From Sanguinoderma infundibulare (Eukaryota > Basidiomycota > Agaricomycetes > Polyporales > Polyporaceae), in the NCBI GenBank assembly GCA_032821775.1, contig JAVLRN010000012.1:682001-746000 (forward strand): 64,000 nt of DNA. Reading direction: 5' to 3'. The notes under the pieces were generated by a model. It was not told the DNA's origin, did no database searches, and saw only the letters and a list, made by a program, of their open reading frames with translations. Of the stretch, positions 32,361-43,202 are shown one piece after another (positions within the stretch are counted from its first letter, which is position 1; every line of letters starts with the position of its first letter). The translations under genes and the position numbers were made by a program.

Positions 32361-33809
32361 TCCGGTCGCTCGACGTCCGCCGACGCCGACACTCACATCT
32401 GATATCACGACGCGACATGACGATACGATGATAAGTACCGTACAATACTTAACCCCTGCATAGGGTCGTCCAGCGGGGCCTATTTATCGCCTATGATTCC
32501 AAGTGCATCCCTGTAGACGTTGACAGTAGCGTTCAAGACAAGCAATATTAATATCGAAACGGCGGCGCCGTTCTGGAACCTACGTGGATCATCGTTCCTC
32601 TGTCAAAATGAGCCGCAGCGGACTTTGGGATTCTGTTCCGTGAGCTGTATGCCCCCCGCCACGGAACACGTTTCGATCTTCCTTCGAGAGATAGAGCAGA
32701 ATACTGATCCTGCTTCCGTCGCTATGCATATGGGCGGTTTCCACTCTGCTGCTCTATAGTATATTAGAAGATTCTGTGCATATTGGCTATGGGTCTTTGT
32801 TTGAGTCTTCCGATTACTCTCTCAGACAGCATGGGCAGTCTGGACAAGGGGGGCCCAGGTGTGGGATATGAGGATTCTGGTTCGGGACACGATAACCACT
32901 GGACGTCCTCGAGTGGTTACCTCGATGTACCGCTGCCAATGTAAACCGTGAGTCTGCACCGGTTCGTCACCGCGCTGCGCCGCTCTCCCTTCTCCGAAGA
33001 AACGCTCCCGAAAGCGTTACGTGTCCTGGCCGTAACCTACCAGCGCCACCGACCGTTCACAGCACCTAATACAGACAATAGATCTAGACAGGACAACAAA
33101 GCTCAAACTACTTTCCCTCCGATGCTCGGGACTTAGCTTAAGTGGCATGTCGTGTGGAACAGTGCATATGGGCATCAATTTGACCATTCATTATTCAATG
33201 CATTTGGCAAGTCGGGATGCCGATCCACGATTCACGAACGTCCCGCGGACGTATGACATCCTGGAAGCTGCGGAGAACCAACCGGTACCACACCGATGGT
33301 AGACAGACAGGCCTAGGTCAATTCGAATGCAAATGCGATCTCTAACTATACACGTGAGGTGAGACTATGCGACGAGAGAAAATGGGTGATACCAACGTTA
33401 ACGTAGCAGTCCGTAAAGAGAGTAGCCACAATGCGCAGCTGCAGAACCATGCCATTCCCCGACGCAAAGCCCTCGGGGAATCAGTGCTGCGAAAAGAGAC
33501 GCGACACCCGGGAACAAACATGTACGCATGTGCACGATGGAGTGCAGGTAAAAGAGATGGTGCAGGTGGAAGGAGATCAGCATATATGCACAACAACCAA
33601 CGCATGGGCCTTCTATCGGGTAGCTGCATGCAACAACAACAACGCAACCGATGGACGATATTTTACAGACCGGCGAACGAGAGAGATCAAAAGAACGCGA
33701 GCGAGCGTGCAGCGGACGAGAACAATGTACAACAAAACTGCGAGCAGCGAAAGCAATTAAGAAGAGAGTGAGGTCGGTGATGATGCATAAATGACTTTTA
33801 GCCATTTTT
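32361..33809. other. Intergenic, 1.45 kb, no supported gene
   Basis: AT-richer than its surroundings. Convergent 3' flanks of the AA14 gene and the next gene. Overlapping small frames at 33342-33862 on both strands look like chance. Confidence 0.5.
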
Positions 33810-35513
33810 CTACTTCGGCAGCGCAAGCGACGACAGCCGCCTCCCAAAACGCGACAAGACACCTCGACCGCCCTTCCCCCCTTCCACTACCTCCTCCCCA
33901 GTCTCCTTCCCCTGAAGGCTCCCGCTCCCGCTCCGGGTCCGCGTCACGACGTCAGCGTTCCCGGTCGAATTGAACCTCCGCCGTGCAAACGTAGCCATGG
34001 AGAACCGCCCCTTCCCGAGCTTCGCCTGCTCTGCCGGACCCGGGCCAGCATCGCCCCTCTCCAAGACGGTCTCCGGGGACAAGTACCCGAACCCGCTCAT
34101 CGCGCTCTGTGGCCTCTCGACAGGGTCTGCCTCGGGCACCGTGACTAGCGACGGGCTGGACAGGCGCAAGGACCCGAATTTCCGGATGGGCACTGGGAGA
34201 GAAGGGGCCCCCGCGTTCGTCGTGCTAGGATGGCGAGGAAGCGGGGTGCTGGGACTGCTGCTGCTGCTGCTGTTTCCCGCTATCGACTGGCTGCGGAGAC
34301 GCTCGAGGATGGTCCCCGCTCGTGAAGACGGCCGAGGCGGCGTCGGAAGAGAGGAAGGAGGCGGGGAATAGTACAACGAAGCGAAGGTAGGCGACTCGGG
34401 TTCGGCCTCGGCTTCAGAAGCTTGTTCGGAAGGCGTGTCGGCCAACGTGAACTCGGAGAAGTCCGGCATCAGTGACGAGCCGCGTGCGTCCCCTTCCTCG
34501 AACACGTCATCCAGCGCGAACTTGAGCTTCGGAGGCCGGGACCTCGCCTTGGGGGCATGGGTGAACACGGGAGAAAGTACGGTGTCGACCGACACGGGCG
34601 AGGTGGCGAAGTCCTCGATGAGGTCGACGGCATATCCAGGGATGGCGACGTCGCCGACCTCCGCAAGGATGGTGTCGTGAGGGCGACGGGCGGGCGCGCT
34701 CTCGATGCGGACGAACCCACCGAGGGCCGACTGATCGGGCGAGGGCGGCGTCTTCAGTCGCGCGAACGGCGTGGCCAGTGCGGTCCGTTCGCTCGAGTCC
34801 TCGGCGACGAACGTGGCATCGGTCGAGCCCGAGCTTCGGCGGGAGTGCGTGGCGTCGAACGACTTGGACCGGCGTGGACGTGGCTGGATGGGCGTCCAGG
34901 CTGCCACGTCCAAGGCCGACGGACGGAGACGCATGGGACGCGTCTGCGAAATGGTCATTCTCCGCGTGGGCAGGGTCGAGATCGTGGTCAGACTGTTGCC
35001 GTGAGGAATGTCGACGCGTGTAGCGGACAGCTGCAGGAAGCGAGCCAAGTTGGCCTCCTGACGTGTCACGCTCGATGGCGGGGAGGTAGGGAGTCTGTGG
35101 GGCGGAGAGACGTCGCTGACGGGACTACTCAGCTTGGTCAAGAGGTCCCTCGTCTTGTTGGACTGGTCCTTCCTCGCGGCGCCCCTGTGTTGCTCCATCC
35201 AGCACTCGCGTTGGAGTTTCTTGAGCTCGTCAAGGGTAAGCGAATCGGTGTCGGTTCCCGCCAGCCGAGCGCGTAGCTTTGCGGCACAGGCTTGTGCGTC
35301 ACGGGCCTGTTCGCCGAGCAAGGCGGTGGCCTTCTCGAGCACCCTGATTTGAAGTTCGTGGGGAGAGACCTCTGTGGAAGAGACCTGGACGGCAGAGCGT
35401 AGTGCGCTTTCGACCTGTGAATACCGAGAGGATCTGCGTGCGCGGAGGACGGCTGGGGACGGAGCTGGGGATGGTGGTGAGAGAGAAGGATGTGGGTGGT
35501 TTGGGGAGGCCAT
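33810..35513 (-). CDS. Large disordered protein with a short N-terminal helix region, function unknown
   Basis: Intronless 567-residue frame starting MASPNHPHPSLSPPSPAPSP. Residues about 25-115 are helical and charged (YSQVESALRSAVQ, LQIRVLEKATALLGEQARDA, LTLDELKKLQRECWMEQH) and could form a coiled coil. The rest is Ser/Pro/Arg-rich with little order: a Ser run encoded partly by a CTG/CAG stretch (GNSSSSSSPS), an acidic patch (SEQASEAEAEPESPTF), and a basic C-terminus (GVLSRFGRRLSSLALPK). The blocks RPPKLKFALDDVFEEGD and SPVSVDTVLSPVFTHAP may be short linear motifs. No signal peptide or membrane helix. I do not recognise a family; similar disordered proteins with basic ends are common in agaricomycetes. 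The even codon use over 1.7 kb makes a real gene likely. Confidence 0.65.
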   Translation of the reverse strand: MASPNHPHPSLSPPSPAPSPAVLRARRSSRYSQVESALRSAVQVSSTEVSPHELQIRVLEKATALLGEQARDAQACAAKLRARLAGTDTDSLTLDELKKLQRECWMEQHRGAARKDQSNKTRDLLTKLSSPVSDVSPPHRLPTSPPSSVTRQEANLARFLQLSATRVDIPHGNSLTTISTLPTRRMTISQTRPMRLRPSALDVAAWTPIQPRPRRSKSFDATHSRRSSGSTDATFVAEDSSERTALATPFARLKTPPSPDQSALGGFVRIESAPARRPHDTILAEVGDVAIPGYAVDLIEDFATSPVSVDTVLSPVFTHAPKARSRPPKLKFALDDVFEEGDARGSSLMPDFSEFTLADTPSEQASEAEAEPESPTFASLYYSPPPSSLPTPPRPSSRAGTILERLRSQSIAGNSSSSSSPSTPLPRHPSTTNAGAPSLPVPIRKFGSLRLSSPSLVTVPEADPVERPQSAMSGFGYLSPETVLERGDAGPGPAEQAKLGKGRFSMATFARRRFNSTGNADVVTRTRSGSGSLQGKETGEEVVEGGKGGRGVLSRFGRRLSSLALPK

Positions 35514-36343
35514 GGTAGGGTTCGGACGGCCGAAGGTATGGCTCGTGTCAGGAGTCCTTGGGGGCGAGATGGAAGCGAATGAGTACGTATAGGAGGGCGG
35601 GAAGGCGGATGAAGAATGATGGGACGTACTTGACAGATAAATATGACTGACGCTTCCAAGGCGGTGTACAAAGAGAGTTCACATGCCCCTACCGAGCAGT
35701 ATGACGACTAGGAATGGTTGGGTGAAGGACTGGTGTGCTCACTGTCGGGGGGCTCTGTGGCCATAAAGCGTCACCCTCGGTGACTATGCGCAGACCTGCG
35801 GACTTGATACGCCGGATGGTGAGACCAGGGGAAGGGTCCGTGGGCCATTGGGAATCGTCCGGATCCTCGAGTGCCGGAAAAGGTTCCACAATCCTTTGAC
35901 CGAGCATGAGCAATGTTGGGAAAAGAGTCTACCGGCTAGGCGCCGAGGGAAGCGCAGTCAGATCGTCAGGCACGGCGGAGACGAAGATGACAAGAGGACT
36001 CACAGGAGACGACAAGAAAGAGAGTGGCAAAAAGGAGTGTCAAAGGCCGAGCATGACAGGAGAGAGCAGAAGATGAGGACGAGCGGGCGTGGAGGCCGGA
36101 CTGGCAACATGAGAGTTGCTAGGGCCGCTGTCCAAGAGACCCATCTCCCAATCAGTCCCCGTTCCAGAACCGTGCGCACGTCACATCCGAGTCCTCCGCG
36201 GCAACACCCTTTCGCTTGGTGTTATGAACGCCCAGCGCTCAGCAACGACCCAACTGTTACATAGGTGCAGGGCACTTACCTTGCTGTCATGTACCATATT
36301 GTGTAGGTGCTCGCTGCTGATTTACGTGCTTTCCGAACGATCT

Positions 36344-36386
36344 GCGAGCCACCGACGCCATGATGATCATGGCGTCGGTGGCTCGC
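36344..36386. repeat. Perfect 43-bp inverted repeat (21-bp arms, 1-bp centre)
   Basis: Left arm 36344-36364 starts gcgagccaccgacgcc; right arm 36366-36386 is its exact reverse complement; the centre is G36365. No mismatch. Symmetry stops at the next base on each side. It lies in non-coding DNA about 830 bp from the nearest start codon. Confidence 0.97.
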
Positions 36387-37208
36387 GACCAACGCGCGAA
36401 CCGCAAAGGACAGCCATCGTCGATGGGCGCCTTGTGTCACCGGAGATCAATTGAGTGTCCGATGATCGTGGTAATTAAATAACACGTACGTCGAGTCTAC
36501 ACACTGTCACCTCTCCATATTCCTACTCTATAGGGTGTAAAGGTAAGCAACAAAGTAAGTGCACAGAGTCAACTCGTGCCTTGTCAGAAGTGCGTACAGT
36601 GACCCCAACGATCTATACAGGCGGAAACCCACCAGTACAGATACTGAACTCACCAGCCTCTGTCAAATGCAAATGATGAACACTGCTTCGGCCCTCGTGT
36701 AGGCCAGCGTCCAACGTCAATCCGGCCGTTAAACGTGCAGAGAGGGTCCCGAGTTATTCCATCATACTTCTGTGGGAATAGGAACGCAACGGCGCTCAAG
36801 AACCAGGCCCGGTCGGATGTCCGAAGCCCGTACAATGTCGTACTGCTCCGCGAACATCTGACCCTCTTCACGGGCTCTCCTACCCCAACCAGCAAGCTAT
36901 TCTACCCATTATCCCCAACAAGAGCGTATACGATCAACCTCCTTGCGTTTTCGAAGATAGCTATGTCGAACAAGTCCCCTGGCATGCATTGCACCCGTCC
37001 CACTTTTCTGCCGCTGGCCCCATCTACCCCGATGGATGCTAGCATCTAATTGCCCCGAGCCCAGCTTTCCATTGGACAACACGCAAGCCTGATCCACCAA
37101 TTTCTCGGGAGCGAGGGCCCCGGCGCGGGTCACGATGGACCTCTATCTGCTTGACACCTTGTGCTCGCAGAGGTCCCATCGCGCTTCGCAATCACGTCAT
37201 TCCTCAGC

Positions 37209-37215
37209 TATAAAG
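37209..37215 (+). promoter_or_regulatory. TATA box of the S10 carboxypeptidase gene
   Basis: TATAAAG, about 41 bp before the ATG at 37250. The very short distance implies a minimal 5' UTR. Confidence 0.45.
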
Positions 37216-37249
37216 CTCTGGAGGCCCCACTACGGCCATCCTCGTACCC

Positions 37250-40013
37250 ATGCTCGGCCTGCTGCTGCCTGTCTTTACTCTCGCGCTCTCTTCTCTGGTC
37301 CTCGGCCAGACCAGCGTCCCCAACTCGTTTCCTCACGCATGGCCTGGCCAACCAAACACCACCTTCGGTCCTGACTGGCAGACCTGTAAGTCAATCCCTT
37401 TAACGAGCCGCATGTCCACAACCCGACTGAGCGCACCTTGTTTGTCCAGACTTCGAAGTCACGGAGAAGCTGCCGAACATCACAGGTGCCCTCCCTTCCC
37501 TACCGCGCAGTTTCGCGGGCAACATCCCTGTGAACCGCTCCGGGCACCCCAACGACACCCTTTTCTTCTGGGCGTTCGAGAAAGTCGGCGCGAAGGGTTC
37601 CTTGACGGCCCCCGCAGACGCCAACAACACCGATCCATGGATCATCTGGCTACAAGGAGGGTCAGTCTCGATTGTTCCTGCTCGGGTGCTGTGCCTCTAT
37701 CATTATCGTGTACACGACATCGCTCATCACACACGCATATGAACAGTCCAGGGTCCTCAGGCATGATCGCGCTCACTACGGAGGTAAGACGATTCGCGAA
37801 GAGTCAACCACAACAACCGCGTGGGTGCTTAGCATCGAAGCTCACTGGCGCGTGCCGTGCCGCAGAATGGCCCGATTCATGTGCTGCCAAACGGCTCATG
37901 GGTTTTCAACAACTTCAGCTGGAACAACCTTGCGGACACCATCTGGATTGACCAGCCTGTTGGTGAGTTCGACATCTGAACACGAGGAGCGATGCATGCA
38001 CATACTGGTACTGAGCGCCTCATTTCCTTCGTCTACAGGCACTGGGTTCTCTACCGCGGACACGACTGGCTACGGTACGCTTCCGCGTCCCCCGTCCGAC
38101 CGTTCTTGAACTTGCTCTTGGCGCGTATCTTATCCTCCCCCTCCAGTTCCGGACGAAGATCAGACAGGAGAGGACTTCGTACGTCACCCTAATCCCGTCC
38201 CATCATCAACTTCCTGCAAATTTGCTTGAGCCTTTCTGACCGGAAACGCCAACGGACCTAAATACATACACAGATCGGCTTCCTGTCGAAGCTCGTCAAA
38301 GTGTTCCCGAGCCTCGCCACCCGCCCCTTGTTCCTGACAGGCGAGAGCTATGCCGGGACCTATATCGTTGAGTTCCCTTCCATTCCCCGCGTTGTCTCCT
38401 CGGAGCTGCCATTCCTGCTGACGGCGCACTCGATGGCTTCGCAGCCTTACATCACGAAGCACATCTTCCAGACACCCAACCCGCCGGTCAAGCTCCGCAA
38501 AATCACGATTGGGGACGGTTCGCTGGGGTCCCAGGCCACTGTCGAGCATTTGCCAGTCGTATGTCATGACGTTCAGCTTGCACCAAGTGCCCTCAGGCCC
38601 TGGCTTGATCGTGACCCTGACCGAACATTCGTCGTCGCGTGTTTGTCGTAGGTCAACGTCATCGAGACGTATCCGGCCCTCATCGGCTTTGACCAGGACG
38701 TGTTCAACTATTTCCGCGAGCAGTCAGTACAAAACCGCACTCGCAGCGGGCACCACATGGCTGACATGCTTCTCAGAACGCACCTCTGCGGATTCGACTT
38801 GAACCTCACATACCCTCAAAACGGCCACTTCCCGACCTTGAATCTCGTCCAGCCGACGGCGTCTTCCGCACTGAGCCAGTCCCTCCTCAATCCGACCGAA
38901 GACCGCGCCAGGACCCTAAAGGAGTCCATCTCTCAGAAGTTCACCGCCGCCCACGGCAGCCCGTCCTTGTTGAAGCGCGCCGAGTTCCACGAGCGCAGGG
39001 AAGCGGAGCGCCAGCAATGGAAGCGCGACCTCTCCGGGCGGACGAACGGCACGATCGACCCCTTCTACGGCTGCTTCCTGCTCGACGAGCTGATCGACTA
39101 CGCCGTCAACTTCACGTTCCCCTGGTGTGAGAGTCCTCTATTAGGCCCGGCTGTGCTACACGAAAACATGCGCTGACCGAGAACCGATCGCACAGCGAAC
39201 GGCGACTTTGACGTGTATGACATCCCCGACGCGACGAACCCCGAGCCGTTCAAGAACGCGTCCTCCTTCTTCAACAACGACACCGTCCGCGCCGCGCTCC
39301 ACGCGCCCACGTCCAAGGACTGGGTCCGGAACTTCAACTACCCATTCGGCTCGACCTACAACCGCTCGAGCGGGAACCAGTACGGCGACCCGTCTGTGGA
39401 GCCGATCGCATTCCTGTCCGAGCTTGCGACCAACGCCTCGGCCGCGAACGTCTCCATCGTCTTCTACTCGGGCAACGACGACTCGCTAGTCCAGCACCGC
39501 GGTACCGAGGTCATCATCCAGAACATGACGTTTGGCGGCCAGCAGGGCTTCACGCGCAAGCCCTCGACGCCGTGGTTCGACGACGCTGGCGACTTTGCCG
39601 GGATCGTACACCAGGAGCGCGGACTCGCATACGTCCTCTTCCAGGGCGCGGGCCATCTGGTGCCGATGTGGAAGCCGGCACAGGCACTGGTATTCCTGAG
39701 GGAGTTCGTGCTCGGCCACAACTTGAACGGGACGGTGTCGGGGACGGTGGTGGTCGGAGGGGAGAACAAGACGCTGGCGAACGACTTCTTGCCGGGCGGG
39801 AACGAGATCTTCTATGGTTCGTCTGCGACGCAGTATACGTACACTATCCCGGCGGCGGCGGAATCCACGTGGAGCGCATTCATCGCGACTGCGACCGCTA
39901 CGAAGTCGCCGCTCGGCCTCGGGGCCAACGGGGCGGTAAGCGGCGGGTTCTCTGGAGCAGCGTTGGTGGCGAGCTTTACAGCCATAGTCGCGTTTTGGAC
40001 TGCGGTGTTTTAG
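37250..40013 (+). CDS. Secreted, probably GPI-anchored S10 serine carboxypeptidase
   Basis: Removes C-terminal residues from peptides outside the cell or at the wall. ATG 37250 opens a signal peptide (MLGLLLPVFTLALSSLVLG). Blocks across eight or more exons are FFWAFEKVGAKG, DPWIIWLQGG joined to PGSSGM (oxyanion region), NGSWVFNNFSWNNLADTIWI with DQPVGTGFS, the nucleophile PLFLTGESYAGTYI, then PYITKHIFQTPN. Further on come FYGCFLLDELIDYAVNFTFP, AALHAPTSKDWVR, the catalytic Asp in VFYSGNDDSLV and the catalytic His in QGAGHLVPMWKP. The triad is complete. The central part has a basic Arg/Glu-rich stretch (RAEFHERREAERQQWKRD) that could be a processing site between chains. The C-terminus has a Ser/Thr/Ala stretch and a final hydrophobic helix (GAALVASFTAIVAFWTAVF), typical of GPI attachment. 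Many N-glycosylation sequons. Confidence 0.92.
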
Positions 40014-40134
40014 CATGCAGATACGGGAACGATCTTTATGGGTCTTGACTTCGGTACATCGACCGTCAGCTTGAATATAATTGTAAATAGACGATTCTAC
40101 ACACCGTAGGGAGGAAGCACGCCCCACTGAAGCA

Positions 40135-40806
40135 CTAAGCATCGTCGTCGAACGACAGCAACTTCTTGTCCTGCTTTTTTGCCTTCTTCTTGGTGCCTTT
40201 CGCAGTGGAGTCGGGCTTTTCCGCATCTTCTCGACCGTCCCCGACGGCTTTCCGCTTGGCACCCTTTGGCTTGACGGATGCCCCAAACGACAGACCCTGC
40301 TGTTTGAATGCCTTTGATTCTGCCGATGTGGATAGCTTGGCAGGCCCATCCTTCGCCGCCATGGCCCCGTCCTCCGCGGTGTCAGGAAGAGGCGGTAGAC
40401 CCTTTGCTAGATACATATGATCACAATCGTAAGGCATGCATGCCTGGAAGGGCCAACCCGTGTCGGACGCACCTTTCCGCTTTTCGTTCTCGACCTCCCT
40501 CTCCGTCAAGTGCTTCCCCTCCTTCAAGACCACGACCTGCGGCTTCTCGTCGAGACCATCCTCGTCAGCACTCCCCGGCTCGTCGTCTGGGCGCTGTGGG
40601 ATGGCGGGACGCTTGGGGATCGGTGGTCTTCCCGAACCGTCGTACTCAAATTCGTCGTCACCGTCACCGTCATCTTCATCGTCATCCCTCCTTGCACCAC
40701 CACCACCACCCAGCCTGTTCTGCATCCTCAGCAGGAATGTGGGTGTCCGCGATTGGTAGGTGAGCCGGGAAGACAGCTGAGCGCGCGTGGGTTCCTTGTT
40801 AGACAT
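40135..40806 (-). CDS. DUF4604 domain protein
   Basis: Small charged protein, probably nuclear. The ATG at 40806 was preferred to an in-frame ATG at 40839 because MSNKEPTRAQLSSRLTYQSR matches the family opening (LTY...PTFLL). Then an acidic stretch (RRDDDEDDGDGDDEFEYDG), the core RPAIPQRPDDEP ... PQVVVLKEGKHLTEREVE, and a Lys-rich C-terminus ending KKQDKKLLSFDDDA, where LLSFDDD is the family's C-terminal signature. An intron with donor GTGCGT and acceptor CTAG (about 40472 to 40410) probably removes the Cys-containing CMPYDCDHMYL stretch and joins ENEKRK to AKGLPPLPD; the frame also stays open without splicing. Function unknown. It shares a short divergent promoter with SDHAF3. Confidence 0.78.
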   Translation of the reverse strand: MSNKEPTRAQLSSRLTYQSRTPTFLLRMQNRLGGGGGARRDDDEDDGDGDDEFEYDGSGRPPIPKRPAIPQRPDDEPGSADEDGLDEKPQVVVLKEGKHLTEREVENEKRKGASDTGWPFQACMPYDCDHMYLAKGLPPLPDTAEDGAMAAKDGPAKLSTSAESKAFKQQGLSFGASVKPKGAKRKAVGDGREDAEKPDSTAKGTKKKAKKQDKKLLSFDDDA

Positions 40807-41036
40807 CGTGGAGTAACAGCCCGGTAGACTCCAGTCCAAGGCCGAAATGGTAGGATGAGCAAAGGTCTAGAGTACACGGGAGGATTATGACTGCGGTGGT
40901 CGTGGTCGGAGTGCAAGATGTGCTCGCTGTGGCGCCTGAAAGCGCCCACTAACCTTGACCTCTTCGACGTCGGCCTGCTCTCGCTGGACTCCGTCGCGAT
41001 TTCTAGTCCTGGCTTTAGGTCGCCTTCTCGACGGAA
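40807..41036. promoter_or_regulatory. Compact bidirectional promoter, DUF4604 / SDHAF3
   Basis: Only 230 bp separate the two divergent start codons, so the genes must share regulatory sequence. No TATA box recognised. Confidence 0.55.
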
Positions 41037-41642
41037 ATGTTTCGAGCCACTGCTGTACGCCTTGCTGAATCTGTGTCTACGCACCCTCTGAATCTTCGTG
41101 AAGCGAGTGCTGCCCTGCTCCCACCGTTGCCGTATGTACTCGTACCTCAATGGTAAGCAGGCTTCATTTACCGACTATATGCACGCAGATTGTACCGCAG
41201 GATTCTCCGGGCACATAGAAACATCCCCCGCGAGATGAGGTCCCTCGGTGATGTGTATGTCAAAGATGGTAAGCACACTGGTCCTCCTTCACGGCCGAGT
41301 ATTGCTCATATGTCACGGCAGAATTTCGGAGACACAAAGAAACAACGAACAAAGTGCACATCATAGGTTTCCTATCCCAATGGAAGATGTATCTGGACGT
41401 GTTGCCTGCCGGTCCCGAGGGTGGCAAGGCTTTCCGCGGCCAACCTCTCGACCCAACAACGCTGGAAAAGGCTCGCTGTTTTCACTGTCGAATTGCGTAA
41501 AAAGGCTGACTACGTCTCTTAGATGTCCGCCGAACAGCTGGGCCAACTGTACGAGGTTATGCACGTTACGAAGGACGTCTGGAAACCCGTGACCCCCGAA
41601 CAAGATGGCAAGGTTCCTTCAGGCGGCGAAAGCGCGTCATAA
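41037..41642 (+). CDS. SDH7: Succinate dehydrogenase assembly factor 3 (ACN9, LYR-motif)
   Basis: Mitochondrial matrix chaperone that helps mature the iron-sulfur subunit of complex II. Exons 41037-41131, 41189-41268, 41322-41470 and 41523-41642 total 444 nt, 147 residues. The start MFRATAVRLAESVSTHP is a plausible presequence. Splicing creates ALLPPLPLYRRILRAHRNIP, the LYR motif of the family, then REMRSLGDVYVKDEFRRHKE, VHIIGFLSQWKMYLDVLP and LGQLYEVMHVTKDVWKP. The product is highly typical. The third intron (41471-41522, 52 nt) begins GCTCGC, so it is a GC-AG intron with a weak donor; no GT in the right phase exists to replace it, and without it the frame breaks. Confidence 0.92.
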
Positions 41643-42242
41643 TAGGACACCGCGTATGCGCTCTATGCTTGGCTACCTTTCGAATACCGTGTAGATGATG
41701 GTACGGCTTCTTCCCGCAACGAGAGCAATATTTGTCAGAGACTGACAAAACTCCGAAGTACTCTTAGAATAATTCCCCTCGCTCACTCTAGTCATTGGTT
41801 GTAGTCGACCGGCACGTTCTGGCACCTCGTCACAGAAGGTTCGGCCACTATCGGATGTCCTGGACACCCGAAAACAACGATGATTCGCCCGACGACGTCG
41901 CGCATCCAACCGTCCAGTGCCGATTATTTCCGTCAGCTGCATGCGACGTGACACGGGTACTCGATAACATCACCATCGCATCCGCGACATCGAATGTCTT
42001 CATGCTGTCAATCCGCTTAAATACGCCCTCTCCGATCCTTTCCGCTCTGGTCGCGTGAACCCACAAATACCACCACGTGGGCGTCCTCTTGCTCATTTAT
42101 CTAGCGCTGAGAGCACGTAGAGACTCCTGTGAAGCTGACCGAATACGCGTCCGGATCCTTTCGTCGTATATAAGGCTAGCGTGAAGTCTCTCACAGCCCT
42201 CCCATGGTTCGCACTCCTCGTTCACCCTCAACCATTGCGACC
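41643..42242. other. Intergenic, 0.6 kb: 3' flank of SDHAF3 and promoter of cyanase
   Basis: No gene supported; contains the cyanase TATA box at 42167. Confidence 0.5.
42167..42174 (+). promoter_or_regulatory. TATA box of the cyanase gene
   Basis: TATATAAG, 76 bp upstream of the chosen ATG at 42243. Confidence 0.5.
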
Positions 42243-43034
42243 ATGTCTCAGCAGACCCTTGTGAGTGTGCAGATATCGGAGTCTGGTATTTCACTGAAGA
42301 AGACGACGTCATTCGCAGAAGATCAACGCGGACGCGGAGCCTTTCGTCGATCTCCCTCCGATCTGTGCTCGATTGCTGTCAGCAAAGGCCAAGAAGGGTG
42401 CGCAACTCGTATGATGTCCTCATCGCGGATACTGACGGGTGCCGAAGGTTTAACCTTCGACGCCATTGGCAAGGCCATCGGCCACGACGAGGCTTGGGTT
42501 GCCGCGCTCTTCTACGGACAGGTGTGTTCGACTTCACTTCCTCACGGAGTCCCATCTGATCCGTCCATTATTTACAGGCCAAGGCCACTAATGAAGAGCT
42601 CGCGAAGCTTGGCGACCTGCTCGAGATCCCGTCGACCAACCTGACCGCTGAGATTGGGGATGCTTGGTTCCCGCGCCGCGGCCTCGGCCCGGTTCCTCCC
42701 CAGGACCCTCTCCTCTACCGTCTCTTTGAGGTACGTGGTCTTCACTGCAATGGCTGTCCCGTTCACGCTGCATGATCGCATGTGCAGGGCGTTCTCGTCT
42801 ATGGGACCCCAATCAAGGCTCTCATCCATGAGAAGTTCGGCGATGGCATCATGTCTATGATTGACTGCAAGGTCTCAGTCGACCGCAAGCCTGATCCCAA
42901 GGGCGATCGCGTGGTTCTCACGTTTGAGTACGTCTCCCATCTGCCCATGCCCATGCTTCCACCGGACACTGAACCATTGTCGCTAATCTTTCCCTGTTCA
43001 CAGCGGCAAATTCCTCCCCTACCTCCGTTGGTAA
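42243..43034 (+). CDS. cynS: Cyanate hydratase (cyanase)
   Basis: Cytosolic enzyme turning cyanate and bicarbonate into carbamate/CO2 and ammonia. Start MSQQTL at 42243; an upstream in-frame ATG at 42204 would add 13 residues and is less family-like. Exon 2 gives [20 protein letters not shown] with SAKAKKG; a short intron then joins [20 protein letters not shown] and FYGQ. Next [73 protein letters not shown], and [17 protein letters not shown]. Catalytic Arg and Glu lie in LLYRLFEGVLVYG and the catalytic Ser in GIMSMIDC, as in bacterial cyanases. The last Asp codon is split by the final intron. About 164 residues, full length. Five introns. The gene is convergent with a DUF1479 oxygenase gene 168 bp downstream. 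Confidence 0.95.
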
Positions 43035-43202
43035 ATTATACAGGTTCGGGTGTATCATTAGTTCTCTCTCAATATACATCACGGTAACATCAGGTGATAT
43101 CCTGTACAACAAGCGAACCACTTCTGTTCAATATTCCCCTTTGCCGTGAACAACTCTGATCCTACATACCGCCAAGCTTAGTCTGCCTCTATCTTCATTG
43201 TC

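Larger units (their letters stand above)
35514..37249. other. Intergenic, 1.7 kb, holding a 43-bp palindrome; otherwise no supported gene
   Basis: Promoter regions of the disordered protein (left) and the S10 peptidase (right). Frames at 35848-36454 and 36650-37049 show no domain. Confidence 0.5.

Noticed and set aside
36344..36386. Palindrome as a bacterial-type terminator
   Set aside because: Fungal nuclear DNA, no T-run after it, and not next to any gene end.
39486..40349. 287-codon open frame on the minus strand
   Set aside because: Antisense shadow of the S10 carboxypeptidase C-terminus; Arg/Pro-rich, no domain.
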